Assembly (NCBI GenBank): GCA_021811105.1
Contig: JAJZPM010000010.1
Coordinates: forward strand, 1 to 64,000
Length of the DNA stretch: 64,000 nucleotides
Reading direction: 5' to 3'
DNA from: Nitrospirota bacterium
GTDB lineage: Bacteria > Nitrospirota > Thermodesulfovibrionia > Thermodesulfovibrionales > UBA6898
Shown here: positions 8,321-15,810 of the stretch, in pieces
How positions within the stretch are numbered: the first letter of the stretch is position 1
Layout of the letters: each line of letters begins with the position of its first letter
Translations under genes and position numbers: made by a program
The notes under the pieces: model-generated
What the model saw: only the letters and a program-made list of their open reading frames with translations
Told to the model about the DNA's origin: nothing
Database searches by the model: none

Positions 8321-9197
8321 TCATCCCTTGTAGAATCCGTAGTTATTTCCGCCTGCTTCTTTGATCTGGTACATTGCCGAGTCGGCTTTTTTCAGCAGGA
8401 TGTCGACGTTGTCTCCGTCTGTAGGATACACGCTTATGCCGATGCTGCAACTTACCCAGCAGGTGTGTCCCTGGAGGTTGAAGGAGGGCGAAAGAGAGTC
8501 GAGAATCCTCGCCGCGATCACGGCGGCGTCATCTGCCTTGTTGATCGTAGCCGTGACGATGAACTCATCACCTGATATCCTTGCGACGGTTTCGGACTTG
8601 CGCAGGCCATCCGACAATCTTGCGGCGATCTCTTGCAAAAGAAGATCTCCCGAAGTGTGGCCAAAGGAATCATTGATCATCTTGAAGTTGTCCACGTCCA
8701 GAAAAAGGAGCGCAAACATGTGAGGGAATCTCTTCGCATGTTCCAGTGCTTGGGTCGTCCTGTCGAGGAACATTTTTCGGTTGGGCAGGCCGGTGAGGGC
8801 GTCGAAAAAAGCGAGGTCCTGAAGATCGTACATCCTGTTCCGGTCGCGGATCATTCTCTGCAGGCGAGCGGAAAATTCTGCCAGGGTGAATGGCTTCCTG
8901 ATAAAATCGCTGGCGCCGGAGCGTATGGCATCTTCTTCTGAATACTCGGAGGTGAACGCCGTCATGACCATTACGGTGACCTCCGGATGCTTTCTTATGA
9001 GTTCTTCTGTGAGCGCTATGCCATTCATCCCGGGCATCCGTAATCACGATGTCGAATACGTCGCTTTCGGCTTTTTCAAGCGCACTCTTGCCGTTGGATG
9101 CGGTTTCGCACCGGTATCCCTTCGAGATCAGGAATAAATCGAGCAGTTTCGTAATCTGGTCGTCGTCGACGACCAGTATCTTGTTCACCGGAGGCAT
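8321..9197 (-). pseudogene. Receiver-GGDEF response regulator, frameshifted
   Basis: Would be a diguanylate cyclase response regulator. The N-terminal frame encodes a receiver start (KILVVDDDQITKLLDLFL ... FDIVITDAR). The second frame continues with MPGMNGIALTEEL, receiver helix 5 and a GGDEF domain (ARISGDEFIV, an SGDEF variant; the I-site is degenerate, RKSE). The break falls near 9037, just after the phospho-acceptor Asp. One lost unit of an 8-bp tandem repeat (CCGGGCAT on the plus strand) explains it: restoring the unit gives TDARMPGMNG. The start at 9197 has a GGAG 6 nt upstream; 9296 is possible. It is divergent from the Crp/Fnr gene. A true mutation and an assembly collapse look the same here. 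Confidence 0.8.
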
Positions 9198-9397
9198 GCT
9201 GCTCCGCGCTTTGTCGGATTTGATCTCTGCCGCCACGATATATGTTTCACTCCTTTCTCCCAAAATGCGCCCCGCTTTTTCCCGATCCCTTGCCACGCGT
9301 GTCGTACCCGGTAAATGTCCCGGCGATTTTCGGCGTCAGGCATCATTTCCCGGTCTTCGCGCTGCGCTTACCCTTTGATTCAATTGTAGTTGATCTG

Positions 9398-9426
9398 TTG
9401 TAATTTACAATGATATTTATTATGCT
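9398..9426 (+). promoter_or_regulatory. Promoter/operator of the Crp/Fnr gene
   Basis: A perfect 13-bp palindrome TTGTAATTTACAA (9398-9410) overlaps a -35-like TTGTAA (9398-9403). After 17 bp comes TATGCT (9421-9426). The predicted +1 is the A of the ATG at 9433, with no SD, so the transcript may be leaderless. A palindrome on the -35 box suggests repression, possibly by the gene product itself. Confidence 0.45.
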
Positions 9427-9432
9427 ACCCCT

Positions 9433-10101
9433 ATGTTCGACCTGAGACAGGTTTCGATCTTCAATACGCTTTCAGCGGGTGATGTGACGGAAATCTCCCC
9501 CTATTTTCTGTCAGGGAAATACGGGAAAAAGGAGGCGATTTTTTCCGAAGGCGACCCTTCCGAATGGCTTTATATCGTGAAAAAAGGCAAGGTGAAAATC
9601 ACGAAGATCTCACATGACGGCAAGGAGATCATCCTTGAGATCATTTCCCCGAATGATTTTTTTGGCGGTATAGCGGTCCTGAGAGGGTTCCCCTACCCCG
9701 CAAACGCAGTCGCGATGGAGGACACCGAGGTAGTCAAGATATCGCGGAGGAACCTGATGAGCATCATCGACAGGTTCCCCAACCTCATGTATTGCATGGC
9801 GACGAACATCGGCGACCGTATCAAGGGTTCTCATGAAACCCTGAAGAGCATCGCCCTCGAAAAAGTCGAATCGAGGATCGCCGCGCTCTTACTGAAGTTG
9901 TCGGACAAGGCGGGAGAAAAGACGTCCGAGGGGGTGGCCATCGATATGAAGCTCACCAAGCAGGACATCGCGGAGATGGTCGGGACGACCGTCGAGACCT
10001 CGATCAGGACGATGAGCAAATTATCGAAGGCAGGACTCGTAAGCACCAAGGCCGGGAAGATCGTTATCAGGGACCCGGAAAGGCTCAGATCCCTTACGTA
10101 G
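9433..10101 (+). CDS. Crp/Fnr-family transcriptional regulator
   Basis: A 222-aa regulator with an N-terminal cyclic-nucleotide-binding-fold domain (about 15-130; GKYGKKEAIFSEGDPSEWLY, PNDFFGGIAVLRGFPYPANA), a long dimerisation helix, and a C-terminal winged helix (TKQDIAEMVGTTVETSIRTM). No N-terminal cysteine cluster is present, so it is not an FNR-type [4Fe-4S] oxygen sensor. The cAMP-pocket Arg-Ser pair is also absent, which points to a DNR/HcpR-like haem or NO sensor (inference). The recognition helix reads V-E-T-S-I-R: the Glu and Arg that contact the TGA of a half-site are kept. Two TATGAC-N4-GTCATA operators lie within 600 bp and are its likely targets. Confidence 0.9.
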   Translation: MFDLRQVSIFNTLSAGDVTEISPYFLSGKYGKKEAIFSEGDPSEWLYIVKKGKVKITKISHDGKEIILEIISPNDFFGGIAVLRGFPYPANAVAMEDTEVVKISRRNLMSIIDRFPNLMYCMATNIGDRIKGSHETLKSIALEKVESRIAALLLKLSDKAGEKTSEGVAIDMKLTKQDIAEMVGTTVETSIRTMSKLSKAGLVSTKAGKIVIRDPERLRSLT

Positions 10102-10116
10102 TACGCTTATATCTTC

Positions 10117-10524
10117 CTAATGTCCTGCCTTCGGAAGAAGCGTGGCGAGCATATTGTAAAGGAAGAGTGCGATCGAAAGCGCTTCGGTCGCCCCGAATGC
10201 CACGGTCAGCGTCCTGAGCGCATCCGAAGGATTGTAAACCCCTAAGGCGTAAAAGAGAAGCATCCCCAGAAGGCCGATATTGGCGGCCCAGAACTGCAGT
10301 TCCCCCATCTTCGGATATCTGAGCGGCCTGCCGGAAAATCTGGGTAGTACGTGATACCCCACGCCGTAGATCATCATCGACACCCACCCAAGCAGCATCA
10401 TGTGGGAATGCACGAATTTAAGGGCGAGAAGCGATTCGTTCCCCAGCATGCATACGCCGAGTACTGACGCAACCCCGAGGTAGATAATGCTTGCGATAAT
10501 GAAATTCCTCACAAATCTGTCCAT
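10117..10524 (-). CDS. Small heme-copper-oxidase subunit I-like membrane protein
   Basis: A 135-aa protein with four predicted membrane helices. KFVHSHMMLLGWVSMMIYGVG resembles the helix of subunit I/NorB proteins that carries haem-ligand histidines (H in VHSH and in GYHVLPRF), as in the small cbb3-like orphan proteins. It is far too short to be an oxidase. It probably binds haem or belongs to an NO-response system (inference from the family and the promoter). The start at 10524 is fixed by the SD AGGAGGAGGA; the longer ORF from 10632 crosses its own predicted promoter. It converges on the Crp/Fnr gene, 15 bp apart. Confidence 0.75.
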   Translation of the reverse strand: MDRFVRNFIIASIIYLGVASVLGVCMLGNESLLALKFVHSHMMLLGWVSMMIYGVGYHVLPRFSGRPLRYPKMGELQFWAANIGLLGMLLFYALGVYNPSDALRTLTVAFGATEALSIALFLYNMLATLLPKAGH

Positions 10525-10590
10525 GGTTCCTCCTCCTGCAGGGCGACCCTCATGGTTGCCCGCTGTTCTTCTCATTTCCTGATACATACG

Positions 10591-10633
10591 AGTATATCCC
10601 GGCGCGTCTGAAGTATCTATGACCGTGGTCATA
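10591..10633 (-). promoter_or_regulatory. Crp/Fnr-type operator and promoter of the minus-strand unit
   Basis: The 16-bp palindrome TATGACCGTGGTCATA (10618-10633) precedes, on the minus strand, a TATACT -10 (10596-10591). The predicted +1 is 10584, so the palindrome centre lies at exactly -41.5, the classical class II activation position for Crp/Fnr regulators. There is no good -35, as expected for an activated promoter. Confidence 0.7.
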
Positions 10634-10684
10634 ACCGGACGCGGAGGCGCCCGTCACTGCGAATGCGGACGCCGGACGATATGG

Positions 10685-10727
10685 TATGACGTGCGTCATA
10701 CATTTTCTCCGCCATGGGTTCTATACT
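10685..10727 (+). promoter_or_regulatory. Crp/Fnr-type operator and promoter of the DUF1858 unit
   Basis: The palindrome TATGACGTGCGTCATA (10685-10700) has the same TATGAC-N4-GTCATA half-sites as 10618-10633. TATACT (10722-10727) gives +1 at 10734, again placing the operator centre at -41.5. A leader of about 25 nt leads to the SD AGGGAGGA and the ATG at 10759. Confidence 0.7.
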
Positions 10728-10758
10728 TGAATCAAGAAATAAGCATAGGGAGGATGAC

Positions 10759-10983
10759 ATGAACGCTACAAAGAAACCGGTTACGAAGGATTCGGTCATC
10801 GGAGACGTGATACGGGAGAACCCTGGGGCAAGTGACGTGATACAGAAGTATTTCGGCGGCGGATGTTTTACCTGTCCCGGGATCAATATGGAGTCTATCT
10901 CGTTCGGCTCGATGATGCACAACCTGGACCCCGAGAAGATCGTTAAAGAGATCAATGAACTGTCGGAAATACCCGATGCTTAG
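10759..10983 (+). CDS. DUF1858 domain protein
   Basis: A 74-aa cytoplasmic protein of the DUF1858 family (ScdA/RIC N-terminal-like). It has the typical TKDSVIGDVIRENPGASDVI opening, a GGGCFTCPG motif whose CxxC could bind metal or take part in redox chemistry, and the LDPEKIVKEIN tail. DUF1858 domains occur with iron-sulfur repair proteins and in genes under NO-responsive Crp/Fnr control. The start at 10759 follows the SD AGGGAGGA; an in-frame ATG at 10714 lies upstream of the predicted transcription start. The 42-aa Cys-rich gene begins 17 bp after the stop. Confidence 0.88.
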   Translation: MNATKKPVTKDSVIGDVIRENPGASDVIQKYFGGGCFTCPGINMESISFGSMMHNLDPEKIVKEINELSEIPDA

Positions 10984-11000
10984 ATGAAGGAGGACCCACT

Positions 11001-11129
11001 ATGTCTGCAAAATGTTTTGTGTGCGGCGCAACGGATAAAGAGAGGGTGTGTCTGCAGTGCGTGTCAGAGGGCGTTCAAAAGTTCGTCTGTGTGAGGTGTC
11101 TGCCGGTCCTCATACACGGAGGCCATTGA
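11001..11129 (+). CDS. 42-aa triple-CxxC zinc-finger-like small protein
   Basis: A short gene with a near-perfect SD (AAGGAGGACC, 7-nt spacing). It encodes 42 residues with three CxxC pairs (C5/C8, C17/C20, C30/C33) and two C-terminal His (H39, H42), enough ligands for one or two zinc sites or an Fe-S centre. It lies 17 bp downstream of the DUF1858 gene, so the two probably share one transcript under the Crp/Fnr site. I do not recognise the family. A weak hairpin without a U-tract (11155-11182) follows. Confidence 0.7.
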   Translation: MSAKCFVCGATDKERVCLQCVSEGVQKFVCVRCLPVLIHGGH

Positions 11130-11225
11130 CCGAAGCGGACACGAACTGAAAGATGCCTGCAGCCGGACCTTCATCTGCAGGCTTCAGCCCTGCGGAACAG
11201 CCCCTGCATGTGATATCATTTACCA

Positions 11226-12086
11226 ATGCAAAGAATCGGCGTGCACACGTCAATAGCAGGAGGTCTGCCCGCGAGCGTCGAAAGAGCGAGGGCGCTCGGC
11301 TGTTCCACGTTCCAGATATTTTCCCATAATCCCCGGGGATGGGCCCTTGCCCCGCGGTCCCGGGAGGAGATAGCCGCATTCAGGCGGCTGACGGCGGCCT
11401 TTAATTTAAAACCGGTCGTCATCCATACGTCATACCTGATAAATTTGGCATCTGCCGACCCTGTTCTCAGGAGAAAATCTATGGAGATGGTGGTCGAGGA
11501 GCTGAACATTGCCGACTCTATCGGCGCTCAATACGTTGTGCTCCATACCGGAAGCGCATCCGGGGAAGACCCGAGGGAGGCGAGAAAGAGGGCGGCGACC
11601 AGTCTTGCCGAGGTAGCGGCAGCGGACGGATGGCGGGCGGGGCTTCTTCTGGAAAATACAGCCGGCGAGCGGGGAGATATCACGTCGAAAATCGGGGATA
11701 TTGCGGATATCGTCAGGCGTGTTCCCTCAGGACTGATCGCAGGCATCTGTCTGGACACCTGCCATGCCTTTGCCGCGGGATATGATATCGCTTCACAGGA
11801 GGGCATCGCGGTCCTGGCGGACGATATCAGGAAACACATTGGCAAACGTGGCCTCAAACTTGTCCATCTGAATGATTCGAAGGGGCCTCTGTCCTCGGGC
11901 CTCGACAGACACGAACATATCGGAAACGGCAGGATAGGAGTTGAAGGGTTCAGAAGGTTCCTTGGTCATCCTTTTTTTTCGGGACTTCCTCTGATCCTCG
12001 AAACGCCGAAAAAAAAAGACGAGGACGACCCCAGGAATCTTCAGGTTGTGAGAGAACTGCTAAGGGAGATGCCGTCGGCGCATTAG
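11226..12086 (+). CDS. nfo: Deoxyribonuclease IV (endonuclease IV)
   Basis: AP endonuclease of base-excision repair; cleaves 5' of abasic sites with a trinuclear zinc centre. The 286-aa TIM barrel keeps the expected metal-ligand neighbourhoods: GVHTSIAGG, VLHTGSASG, LLLENTAGERGD, CLDTCHAFAAGYD, HLNDSKG, DRHEHIGNGRIG and LPLILETPK. Length is normal for the family. It is monocistronic as far as can be seen, between the DUF1858 unit and an AT-rich gap. Confidence 0.95.
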   Translation: MQRIGVHTSIAGGLPASVERARALGCSTFQIFSHNPRGWALAPRSREEIAAFRRLTAAFNLKPVVIHTSYLINLASADPVLRRKSMEMVVEELNIADSIGAQYVVLHTGSASGEDPREARKRAATSLAEVAAADGWRAGLLLENTAGERGDITSKIGDIADIVRRVPSGLIAGICLDTCHAFAAGYDIASQEGIAVLADDIRKHIGKRGLKLVHLNDSKGPLSSGLDRHEHIGNGRIGVEGFRRFLGHPFFSGLPLILETPKKKDEDDPRNLQVVRELLREMPSAH

Positions 12087-12380
12087 CCCCCGCCGGATGC
12101 CCGACAAATAAACTAGGGCATGACGATATTTAATTGCCGGGTAAATAAATTAGGCTGCTATCATGGCAACGTTGACTTATCGGGCACTTGAGTTGATAGA
12201 TGGCGAATGATCGTTTAAGCTCTGGAACGATTGTATTCTCAAACTGTCCGATCCTTCAATAATTCGGTCCACTTGTAGCTAATGCATATTTTTTCGTACT
12301 AATTCTATGCTGGACTGTTACAAAGAATGAGAGCTTTGTTGACTTTCAAAATAAAAATGTTATTAAAATGAATTTTTTTG
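12087..12380. other. AT-rich intergenic gap, no gene
   Basis: Together with the promoter beyond it, this 334-bp gap is clearly more AT-rich than its surroundings. It holds two loose direct repeats (AAATAAACTAGG near 12108, AAATAAATTAGG near 12144) flanked by TGCCCGA and its complement TCGGGCA, possibly a degraded element about 85 bp long. A second -35/-10 pair, TTGACT (12339-12344) and TATTAA (12361-12366), could serve the downstream gene. No ORF or RNA gene was recognised. Confidence 0.4.
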
Positions 12381-12410
12381 TTGACAAAGCCAGTTATTTT
12401 GTTGTAAAGT
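12381..12410 (+). promoter_or_regulatory. Promoter of the winged-helix/nucleotidyltransferase gene
   Basis: Consensus TTGACA (12381-12386), 18-bp spacer, TAAAGT (12405-12410); TGTAAA at 12403-12408 is an alternative -10. The predicted start is about 5 nt before the ATG at 12421, and no SD is visible. Confidence 0.5.
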
Positions 12411-12420
12411 TCTAAACAGA

Positions 12421-12990
12421 ATGTCAAAACAAGCAAGGGATACACTGAAAAGTTTATTCTCCTCCTCAATAAGAGCTGACCTTCTGGCCCTTCTCCTTAA
12501 TAATCCCGAAGAAAAATTTTACGTGAGAGAAATGGCGACCCTTTTAAGAAAAAACCCTTCAGGCGTGAAGAGAGAGCTCGATAACCTTGAAAAAATGGGG
12601 ATAGTAACCAGCAAGAAGGTGGCGAACCTCAAGTATTTTCAGGCGGAGAAGAAATCCCCTCTTTTTTCAGAACTAAAGAGTCTTATCGCCAAGTCTTTAG
12701 GTGCAGCGGGTGCCCTCAAGGCCGCACTGAAAACGTCCGGGGCAAAAATTGCGTTCATATACGGTCCATATGCCGAAAGTGAAGATGCGGATACCGTCGA
12801 TCTCCTGATCGTCGGGCCGGCCTCTTCTCTCAGTATCGATGGATTCAAGGATATTGAAGAAAAGTTCGGGAAGAAGATCAATCCCACTATCCTGGATGAG
12901 AGTGAGTTTAAAAGTAAAAGGGATAGCGGGGACCCCGAATTGGAGAAGCTCCTGTCAGGAAACAAGATTTTATTGACAGGGAAGCTTTAA
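12421..12990 (+). CDS. Winged-helix protein with degenerate nucleotidyltransferase-fold domain
   Basis: 189 aa. Residues 1-80 form an ArsR-like winged helix (SIRADLLALLLNNPEEKFYV, REMATLLRKNPSGVKRELDN) with a basic recognition helix. Residues 95-185 look like the minimal nucleotidyltransferase (MNT) fold, but the catalytic GSxARG...D-x-D signature is worn to IYGPYAESEDADTVDLLIVG, so activity is doubtful. It is probably a DNA-binding regulator using the MNT fold for sensing or dimerisation. The start sits directly behind a consensus promoter without SD. The very basic 27-aa gene follows 45 bp downstream. Confidence 0.7.
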   Translation: MSKQARDTLKSLFSSSIRADLLALLLNNPEEKFYVREMATLLRKNPSGVKRELDNLEKMGIVTSKKVANLKYFQAEKKSPLFSELKSLIAKSLGAAGALKAALKTSGAKIAFIYGPYAESEDADTVDLLIVGPASSLSIDGFKDIEEKFGKKINPTILDESEFKSKRDSGDPELEKLLSGNKILLTGKL

Positions 12991-13035
12991 CTTAATCTTC
13001 CCCGACCTACCGGGGATGGAAAGGTGGTGACGAAG

Positions 13036-13119
13036 ATGGCAGTAAAGAAAGCAGCAGCAAAGAAGCCGGCAGCAAAGAAGGCAGCCCCGAAGAAGGCGGC
13101 GGCAAAGAAGAAAAAATAA
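13036..13119 (+). CDS. 27-aa Lys/Ala/Pro-rich histone-H1-tail-like peptide
   Basis: An SD-like AAGGTGG precedes an ATG that opens a 27-residue product made almost only of Lys, Ala and Pro in KKAAAKKPAAKK-type units. This is the composition of histone H1/HctA/AlgP C-terminal tails, so nonspecific DNA or RNA binding is likely. The reading frame ends at TAA and an intrinsic terminator follows 20 bp later, which supports a real transcript end. It shares a strand with the winged-helix gene 45 bp upstream and may be cotranscribed. Confidence 0.6.
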   Translation: MAVKKAAAKKPAAKKAAPKKAAAKKKK

Positions 13120-13139
13120 GTTTGCGTGAAGATTACTCA

Positions 13140-13177
13140 GGGCTGGGGAACCGTCATTCTCCAGCCCACTTTTTTTT
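13140..13177 (+). terminator. Intrinsic terminator after the Lys/Ala-rich gene
   Basis: GGGCTGGGGAA pairs with TTCTCCAGCCC (one mismatch; stem about 11 bp, short loop), followed by CA and a run of eight T (13170-13177). Confidence 0.85.
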
Positions 13178-13248
13178 CGTGTTTATATTAGCACAGACAG
13201 CGGTAATTTGGTAATATTATTTTGATTTTGCTCGTAACTAACTGCTTT

Positions 13249-14136
13249 TTAAGTATTTATTTGCAGTAGCGGACTGATGGGGATCGGTTCTTCCAGTATC
13301 AAATCCCAGGCCTCGGGAAAGGCAAGCAGCTTTTTCAGGAATTTTATATTTGCAGAATGCCCCGACCTGTTCGCAATAATATGACCGTAAATCGGGAAAC
13401 CTAGAATTGCCAAATCTCCGATGGAATCAAGCACCTTATGCCGAACAAACTCATCCTTGAACCTCAGTCCCGATGAGTTCAATACCCCGTTTTCGCCGAG
13501 TATGATGGCATTGTCTAGCGATCCGCCCTTCGCAAGGCCGTTTGTCCTCAGGTACTCGATATCCTTGAGAAAACCGAAGGTCCTTGCAGGCGCAATTTCC
13601 CTGGCAAAGCTCTCTTCATTGATCTCGAGACTAAGCCTCTGTTCTCCGAAGCCATAGTGGTTGAAATAAATGCTGTAGGTAATCCTTCTGCCGTCGTAAG
13701 GAAGAGCCGCCACCTTCGCATTGCCGTCGTCGAATATTATCGGCCTTCTGATCCTAAGATATGGTCTCTTCTTCCCTTGTTTTGCGATTCCTGCCCTCAA
13801 TAGTATGTTTATCAGTTCTGTCGAACTTCCGTCCAGGATCGGGATCTCCGGTCCGGCTACATCTATAACGATATTGTCTATGCCGAGGCCGGCAAGGGCA
13901 GCCATAATATGCTCGACAGTCCTTATCTTGGCCCCGTCCTGGCCGATAGTAGTCGCAAAGGCCGTATCGATGACCGACCCCACGTGGGCCTTGATCACCG
14001 TGTTTTTGTCGCTCCGGATGAAGGTAATGCCGGTGTCCCTCGATGCAGGCTTCAGCACCACCTTGGAGTGCCTGCCGGTGTGCAGACCGATTCCCTCAAA
14101 AGAGACTTCGTTCTTTATTGTTCTTTGTGTGCGCAT
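13249..14136 (-). CDS. lpxC: UDP-3-O-acyl-N-acetylglucosamine deacetylase
   Basis: Catalyses the committed, zinc-dependent deacetylation step of lipid A biosynthesis in the cytoplasm. The 295-aa protein has the family zinc-site motifs: the EHIMAALAGLGIDN segment (H76), HKVLDSIGD (about residue 232) and GHSANIKF near the C-terminus, plus the substrate-site stretch ARTFGF. The ATG at 14136 is preferred over an upstream TTG; no clear SD is visible. tldD lies 181 bp upstream on the same strand. Its presence shows an LPS-bearing outer membrane. Confidence 0.96.
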   Translation of the reverse strand: MRTQRTIKNEVSFEGIGLHTGRHSKVVLKPASRDTGITFIRSDKNTVIKAHVGSVIDTAFATTIGQDGAKIRTVEHIMAALAGLGIDNIVIDVAGPEIPILDGSSTELINILLRAGIAKQGKKRPYLRIRRPIIFDDGNAKVAALPYDGRRITYSIYFNHYGFGEQRLSLEINEESFAREIAPARTFGFLKDIEYLRTNGLAKGGSLDNAIILGENGVLNSSGLRFKDEFVRHKVLDSIGDLAILGFPIYGHIIANRSGHSANIKFLKKLLAFPEAWDLILEEPIPISPLLQINT

Positions 14137-14317
14137 ATTAATCAAAAATTTAGATAAGCAATATAAATGCCAGCCGCTTTTTCTTATTTTTCAAGGAGCG
14201 ACTTATTTTGCGGTGTAGATAATTATCCTCACTTGTACAAACCTCGACACAGCGCACAAGCAATAATAGCTGTCAGCAAGCAGGAAGGGACGCCCCCGGA
14301 GAGTACGCGGCAATGCC

Positions 14318-15700
14318 CTAATGATATGCGCCGCCAACGACGATTTCAGGGATCCGTATTGTGGGCATCGCATCGGAGACAGGCACCCCCTGCTCATCCT
14401 TCCCGCAGGTACCGATAGAAAACCCAAGGTCATCGGCCACCATATCAATGGACTGAAGAACTTCCGGCCCATTGCCCGTGAGCGTCGCCCCCCTTACCGG
14501 CTCTCCTTTCATGCCGTTTTCTATCAGGTATCCCTCCTGCACATCGAATACAAAATCGCCGGTGACCGTGTTCACCTGTCCCCCGCCCATCTTTTCGACG
14601 AAAAGACCTTTTTGGAGGGACCGCAGGACCTCTTCCGGCGGCAAGTCCCCCTCTGCGATGAACGTGTTGGACATCCTCGGGATAGGCCGGTGGCGGTAAG
14701 ATTCCCGTCTGCCGTTGCCGGTTGAACGGTGCCCTTCTTTCATGGATGAAAGTCTGTCGTACATGTAGCTCTGCAGGACCCCTTTGTCCACCAGGACCGT
14801 ACGCTGAGACGGGGTCCCCTCATCATCGAATCTGTATGAGCCCCTTTTGCCGGGGAGCGTCGAGTCATCGACGACCGTGATGAGACCGGAAGCCACCTGG
14901 ATGCCGATCTTGTCAGAGAATACCGAAAGTTTCTGCCGGGCGAGGTCAGCCTCGAGGCCATGACCGATCGCCTCGTGGATTAGTGTGCCGCCGGCATTTG
15001 AAGAGATGACGACCGGCATCCTTCCCCCGGGAGCTTTTCCGGCGCCCAACATCATCACCGCGCGTTTCGCGGCCCTCAGTCCCGGCCCGTGCAGTCCGAC
15101 TTCGTCGAAGAGTTCGAAACCCATGAGCCCTCCGACGGTCTCATACCCGGTCTGGATGACACCGCCATGGACCGCAATTACCTGGACAACCCCGGTCGTA
15201 TAAACCCTGTCGTCCTCCGCGAGAAACCCTTCTGAGTTTGCTATCTGTACCTTCTGGACAGAATCGCGGTATATCGCAGTTACCTGTTTGATCTTGTCGT
15301 CGAACCGTGCCGCATGGTTGGCTTCCCTCACAAGGCGGATCTTTCTGTCGATGGAAACCGTTGAGGGAGGAATGCGGATCGCGAACGCAGCAGGCGGCCT
15401 GATCGGCCTCAGGTCGATAGGAGCGTCCGCGGCGCCGGCCGCTGCGGCCTTGCTGGTCTCGCGGGCCGCCTGCAGCAACGCTCCTTGAGAAAGATCGTTA
15501 CTGAAAGCATACGCGGTCTTCCCCTTATGGATGAGGCGTATGCCGACACCCTCTTCTTCGCCTGTGATCACTTTCTCGATCCTGCCGTCTTCGAGGACGA
15601 CAGAGGTCTGAGTGCGGTGTTCCACAAACACGTCGGCATATTCACCCCCTCGCGAGAGGGTCTCCCGAATCAGCCTCAGGAGCAGTTCTTTATCGATCAA
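14318..15700 (-). CDS. tldD: Metalloprotease TldD
   Basis: Subunit of the TldD/TldE zinc protease, which matures RiPPs such as microcin B17 and degrades CcdA-like unfolded peptides. The 460-aa protein contains the diagnostic HEAIGHGLEADL (about 241-252), where His-Glu-His bind zinc, plus GKRGSYRFDDEGTPSQ and the C-terminal GxxCGKDEQGVPV stretch. The ORF begins with TTG preceded by a weak GTGAG. No TldE partner is adjacent; it may be elsewhere. It is divergent from mtnP. Confidence 0.94.
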   Translation of the reverse strand: MIDKELLLRLIRETLSRGGEYADVFVEHRTQTSVVLEDGRIEKVITGEEEGVGIRLIHKGKTAYAFSNDLSQGALLQAARETSKAAAAGAADAPIDLRPIRPPAAFAIRIPPSTVSIDRKIRLVREANHAARFDDKIKQVTAIYRDSVQKVQIANSEGFLAEDDRVYTTGVVQVIAVHGGVIQTGYETVGGLMGFELFDEVGLHGPGLRAAKRAVMMLGAGKAPGGRMPVVISSNAGGTLIHEAIGHGLEADLARQKLSVFSDKIGIQVASGLITVVDDSTLPGKRGSYRFDDEGTPSQRTVLVDKGVLQSYMYDRLSSMKEGHRSTGNGRRESYRHRPIPRMSNTFIAEGDLPPEEVLRSLQKGLFVEKMGGGQVNTVTGDFVFDVQEGYLIENGMKGEPVRGATLTGNGPEVLQSIDMVADDLGFSIGTCGKDEQGVPVSDAMPTIRIPEIVVGGAYH

Positions 15701-15810
15701 TTTTGTCTCACATGAAGGGATTGCCCGATTTACCGTCGAAATGCCGGTTGCATTTATTATACACTATTACGGACGGGCCGGGCAGGAGACCCGTGGAGAG
15801 GAGAGAGGAT

